DNA from: Algiphilus sp.
Lineage (GTDB): Bacteria > Pseudomonadota > Gammaproteobacteria > Nevskiales > Nevskiaceae
Reading direction: 5' to 3'
Assembly: GCF_023145115.1 (NCBI RefSeq)
Contig: NZ_JAGLEJ010000030.1
Span: 62,001-126,000 of the forward strand
DNA length: 64,000 nucleotides
The notes under the pieces: generated by a model
The model's database searches: none
Seen by the model: the letters and a program-made list of their open reading frames with translations, nothing else
Told to the model about the DNA's origin: nothing
In this document: positions 61,630-64,000 of the stretch, piece by piece
Layout: the number at the start of each line of letters is the position of its first letter
Numbering within the stretch: the stretch's first letter is position 1
Translations under genes and position numbers: made by a program

Positions 61630-62961
61630 ATGCCCGCATCCGTCCGGCGCCTCGGCCGGGGAGAGCTGCTCGCCTACGGCGCACCCGGACTTCCCCTCAC
61701 CGCCATGCTGCTGCCGCTGGTGGTCTTCCTGCCGCCGTACTACGCGGCGCTGCCCGGTATCGGCGCGGCCGCGGTGGGGGCCGTGCTCTTCGGGGCGCGC
61801 ATCTGGGACGTCGTCACCGACCTGGGTGTGGGATGGCTGTCCGACCGGTGGCGCGGTCGATACGGGCGGCGGCGGCCCTTCATCGTCGCCGGCGCACCGC
61901 TGCTGCTGGCGGGCACCTGGTGGCTCTTCGCGCCGCCGCCGCACGCCGGCTGGCCGTACCTCCTGCTCGCGGCGCTGGTCGCGTATCTCGGCTGGACGCT
62001 GGTATCGCTGCCCTACCAGACCTGGGGCGCCGAGCTGTCGTCCGACTACGACGAGCGCTCGCGGATCACGGCGGCGCGCGAGGGATTCGCGGTGCTGGGG
62101 ACGCTGGTCGCGATCCTGCTGCCGACGGCGGTGCAGCGCGCGACCGGCAGCGAGGCCGCGGGGCTGCAGTCGCTGTTCTGGTTCATGCTGGTAGCGCTGC
62201 CGCTCTGCCTGGCCTGGCTGCTCGCGATGGTGCGCGAGACGGACGTGCCCGAGCGTGCGGCTCTCGACCTGCGCGCGGGGATGCGCCTGCTCGTCGCCAA
62301 CCGGCCGTTTCGCCGTCTGCTGCTGGCCTATCTGGCCAACGGTGCTGCCAATGGCGTGCCCGCGACGCTGTTCCTGTTCTTCAATCTGCACGTGCTGGAC
62401 GTCGGCCAGCAGCAGGCGGGCATCGCGCTGATCGTGTACTTCCTGTCCGCGGTGGCGGGTCTGCCGCTTTGGATGCGGCTGGGAAGCGGCCGCGCCAAGC
62501 ACCGGATCTGGTGTGCGTCGATGATCTGGGCAGCCCTGGTCTTTGCCTTTGCCACGCAGCTCGGCGAGGGGGATTTCGCGTGGTATCTGCTCATCTGCGT
62601 GTTGTCGGGCGCATGCCTGGGGATCGATCAGGCGGTGCCGGCCTCCATGCAGGCCGACGTCATCGACGAGGACACCGCAGCGGGCGGCGGCGGGCGTGCC
62701 GGCCTCTACTTCGGCCTGTGGGGCATGGCCACCAAGCTCGCCTTCGCACTGGCGGTGGGGCTGACCTATCCACTGCTGGAATGGGCCGGCTTCGATGCCG
62801 CCGCCGGGCAGCAGACCGACGGCGCCCGCGACATGCTCATCTTCCTGTATGCGGGCCTGCCGGTACTGGTGAAGCTGGCAGTGGTGGCGCTGGTCTGGCG
62901 CTACCCGCTCGATCGCGCGCGCCACGCGGCACTGCGCGAGCGCATAGCCGGCGGCCCCTGA
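61630..62961 (+). CDS. MFS transporter, GPH (sugar:cation symporter)-like
   Basis: 443 residues, 12 helices. GARIWDVVTDLGVGWLSDRWRGRYGRRRPFIVAGAPLLL is the GPH signature (D-x-x-x-D-x-x-x-G and the RxGRRRP loop), and LVSLPYQTWGAELSSDYDERSRITAAREGF the second, equivalent one. GPH members transport sugars, glucuronides or sulfoquinovose-like compounds with Na+ or H+. The substrate is not determinable. GTCCGGGAG is upstream of the ATG. Confidence 0.85.
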   Translation: MPASVRRLGRGELLAYGAPGLPLTAMLLPLVVFLPPYYAALPGIGAAAVGAVLFGARIWDVVTDLGVGWLSDRWRGRYGRRRPFIVAGAPLLLAGTWWLFAPPPHAGWPYLLLAALVAYLGWTLVSLPYQTWGAELSSDYDERSRITAAREGFAVLGTLVAILLPTAVQRATGSEAAGLQSLFWFMLVALPLCLAWLLAMVRETDVPERAALDLRAGMRLLVANRPFRRLLLAYLANGAANGVPATLFLFFNLHVLDVGQQQAGIALIVYFLSAVAGLPLWMRLGSGRAKHRIWCASMIWAALVFAFATQLGEGDFAWYLLICVLSGACLGIDQAVPASMQADVIDEDTAAGGGGRAGLYFGLWGMATKLAFALAVGLTYPLLEWAGFDAAAGQQTDGARDMLIFLYAGLPVLVKLAVVALVWRYPLDRARHAALRERIAGGP

Positions 62962-63038
62962 GTGACGGCCGGCGACGGCGCCCGAAGGGCGCTGTGCTAG
63001 CCTCGGAGCCTTCTACGATGCCACTCGGGGAGTGCGTG

Positions 63039-63653
63039 ATGCAGGGAGTCGCCATTCACGGTCGCGGTGCTCTGGCCGCCGCACTGCTTCTGACCATGCC
63101 TGCCGCCATGGGTGCCGCTCTGGTGCCCGGCCCCTACGTCACGGCATTCGGTTCGACCGCCGACCTCGAAGTCAACGGTCCGGCAACCGAGGGCGGTGGC
63201 TTCTCGGCTTCCGGCGAGGGCTACGGGGTCGCGCTCGGGTCGCTCGCCCCGGTCGGGAACGGTGCCTTCGGCGTCGAGCTCGAGATCAGCGATGCCGACA
63301 TCACCGGAAGCGGCGCCGTCGAGAACGGCGCCGGGAATGCCTCGCTCACGCTGCAGTCCGACTACGGCTATGGCGCCTCGGCGGTCCTCGGCGGCTTCTT
63401 CGGCAACATCCTGGGATACGTGCGCGCCGGCTATCGCTGGCAGCGCTACGAGCTGCGCGTCGACGATGCCGGCGGCTCGGCCGGTGCCGACGAGATCTTC
63501 CACGGCGTACGCGCCGGGATCGGCGCGGCGGTGCCGCTGTACCGCTACAGCGTCTCGCTGCGGGTCGACGTCGACCGCACCTTCTACAACGACAAGCGCG
63601 GCCTGGAGATGGACGAGGACCGCTTCACGATCGGTCTGGCGTACACCTTCTAG
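63039..63653 (+). CDS. Hypothetical small outer-membrane beta-barrel protein
   Basis: 204 residues from the ATG at 63039 (GGGGAG upstream). Signal peptide AALLLTMPAAMGA, then amphipathic strands alternating with Gly-rich turns (YVTAFGSTADLEV, FGVELEISDADITG, YGYGASAVLGGFFGNILGYVRAGYRWQRYELRV, YSVSLRVDVDRTFYND) and a last strand FTIGLAYTF, an OmpA-like-barrel-type end. The ligand or role is unknown. Convergent with amt. Confidence 0.75.
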   Translation: MQGVAIHGRGALAAALLLTMPAAMGAALVPGPYVTAFGSTADLEVNGPATEGGGFSASGEGYGVALGSLAPVGNGAFGVELEISDADITGSGAVENGAGNASLTLQSDYGYGASAVLGGFFGNILGYVRAGYRWQRYELRVDDAGGSAGADEIFHGVRAGIGAAVPLYRYSVSLRVDVDRTFYNDKRGLEMDEDRFTIGLAYTF

Positions 63654-63739
63654 CGCGCCGCCCGGTCGCGGTCTGGCTGCCGCGGCAGGGCATGTCCGGA
63701 CGGCCGGGATCGCACCAGCCCGGTGCCGTTGCGAAAGGC

Positions 63740-63769
63740 AAAAAAAAGCGGGCTCCCGAAGGAGCCCGC
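63740..63769 (-). terminator. Intrinsic terminator of amt
   Basis: GCGGGCTCC-CGAA-GGAGCCCGC is a perfect 9-bp stem at 63748-63769; on the minus strand it is followed directly by eight T residues (63747-63740). This is the best intrinsic terminator in the window, ending transcription of the ammonium transporter gene. Confidence 0.92.
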
Positions 63770-63811
63770 AATCGGTCTTTTCAGACCGGGAGACGAGCAT
63801 CTACATGGGCC

Positions 63812-64000
63812 TTATTCGTTGGTGAACTCCGGATAGGCTTCCATGCCGCACTCGGCGATATCGACGCCGGCTTCCTCTTCCTCTTCGCTGACGCGGAGGC
63901 CGATCACTGCCTTGATGATGAAGGCGACGATCAGGGAGAGGACGAAGGTCCAGGCGAAGATCGCGGCGATACCGATGAGCTGCGCGCCGAAGCTGGCGCC
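63812..64000 (-). CDS. amt: Ammonium transporter (Amt), C-terminal fragment
   Basis: The last 62 codons of a protein reading leftwards from the window edge: last membrane helix (QLIGIAAIFAWTFVLSLIVAFI), then the cytoplasmic tail GLRVSEEEEEAGVDIAECGMEAYPEF. The tail is the GlnK-interacting C-terminus of AmtB-type ammonium channels. The TAA stop is at 63812. The upstream part and any glnK are outside the window. Confidence 0.93.
   Translation of the reverse strand, partial: GASFGAQLIGIAAIFAWTFVLSLIVAFIIKAVIGLRVSEEEEEAGVDIAECGMEAYPEFTNE

Overview
The window is GC-rich, densely packed bacterial chromosome. Short intergenic gaps, many 1-4 base stop/start overlaps, frequent GTG starts, several TonB-dependent outer-membrane receptors, lipoprotein signals and a complete Mrp antiporter point to a Gram-negative proteobacterium. 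The closest protein matches I recall (a Marinobacter-type fatty acyl reductase, gammaproteobacterial TrkA/TrkH, HIT and citrate synthase forms) suggest a marine or halotolerant gammaproteobacterium, perhaps of the Nevskiales/Salinisphaerales; this placement is inference. I saw no rRNA, tRNA, CRISPR array, integrase, transposase or prophage gene.

Layout. 1-7.6 kb: the start of a PPOX-type flavoprotein, two tandem paralogous TonB receptors with STN domains (minus), and a divergent ferrichrome-type siderophore receptor (plus). 7.6-10.8 kb: a compact minus-strand operon (Crp-type regulator, small membrane protein, DUF1272, GST, alpha/beta hydrolase, hydroxylaminobenzene mutase-like). 10.9-11.8 kb: two tandem DGPF/YCII genes. 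11.8-16.8 kb: a copper module of DUF2946 protein, Cys-rich outer-membrane protein, an MbnP-type protein with an extra N-terminal domain, its MbnH-type di-heme partner, then YceI. 16.8-22 kb: ArsR-AHSA1-VOC operon, further VOC, GyrI-like, DUF1428 and YceI genes, and an ECF42-type sigma factor, the sigma group normally paired with DGPF proteins.

22-35.6 kb: carbonic anhydrase, ceramidase-like lipoprotein, K+ handling (TrkA, TrkH, K+/H+ antiporter), homoserine kinase joined to a TRAP permease pair without a binding protein, then thioesterase, TauE/SafE, outer-membrane and small membrane proteins. 35.6-49.5 kb: LysR/azoreductase pair, DUF3187 protein, DAHP synthase, a large M19-like lipoprotein, a methyltransferase, a fourth TonB receptor with a tandem palindromic operator, a repeat-rich 780-bp intergenic region, a bifunctional fatty acyl reductase (wax-ester type), a HIT protein and an atypical SDR. 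49.5-55.2 kb: seven-gene mrpABCDEFG operon. 55.2-64 kb: housekeeping genes (sufE, rph, rdgB, hemW, rpmE, malic enzyme, citrate synthase), an MFS symporter, an outer-membrane protein and the 3' end of amt.

Themes: cation homeostasis (Trk, K+/H+ antiporter, Mrp) for salt stress; metal and siderophore uptake through four TonB receptors; and a copper/ECF42 accessory region at 10.9-22 kb, which is the most interesting part. There a putative sigma factor and two candidate sigma-dependent promoters lie 2.6-10 kb apart, and an MbnP/MbnH pair carries unusual lipid anchors and a domain fusion.
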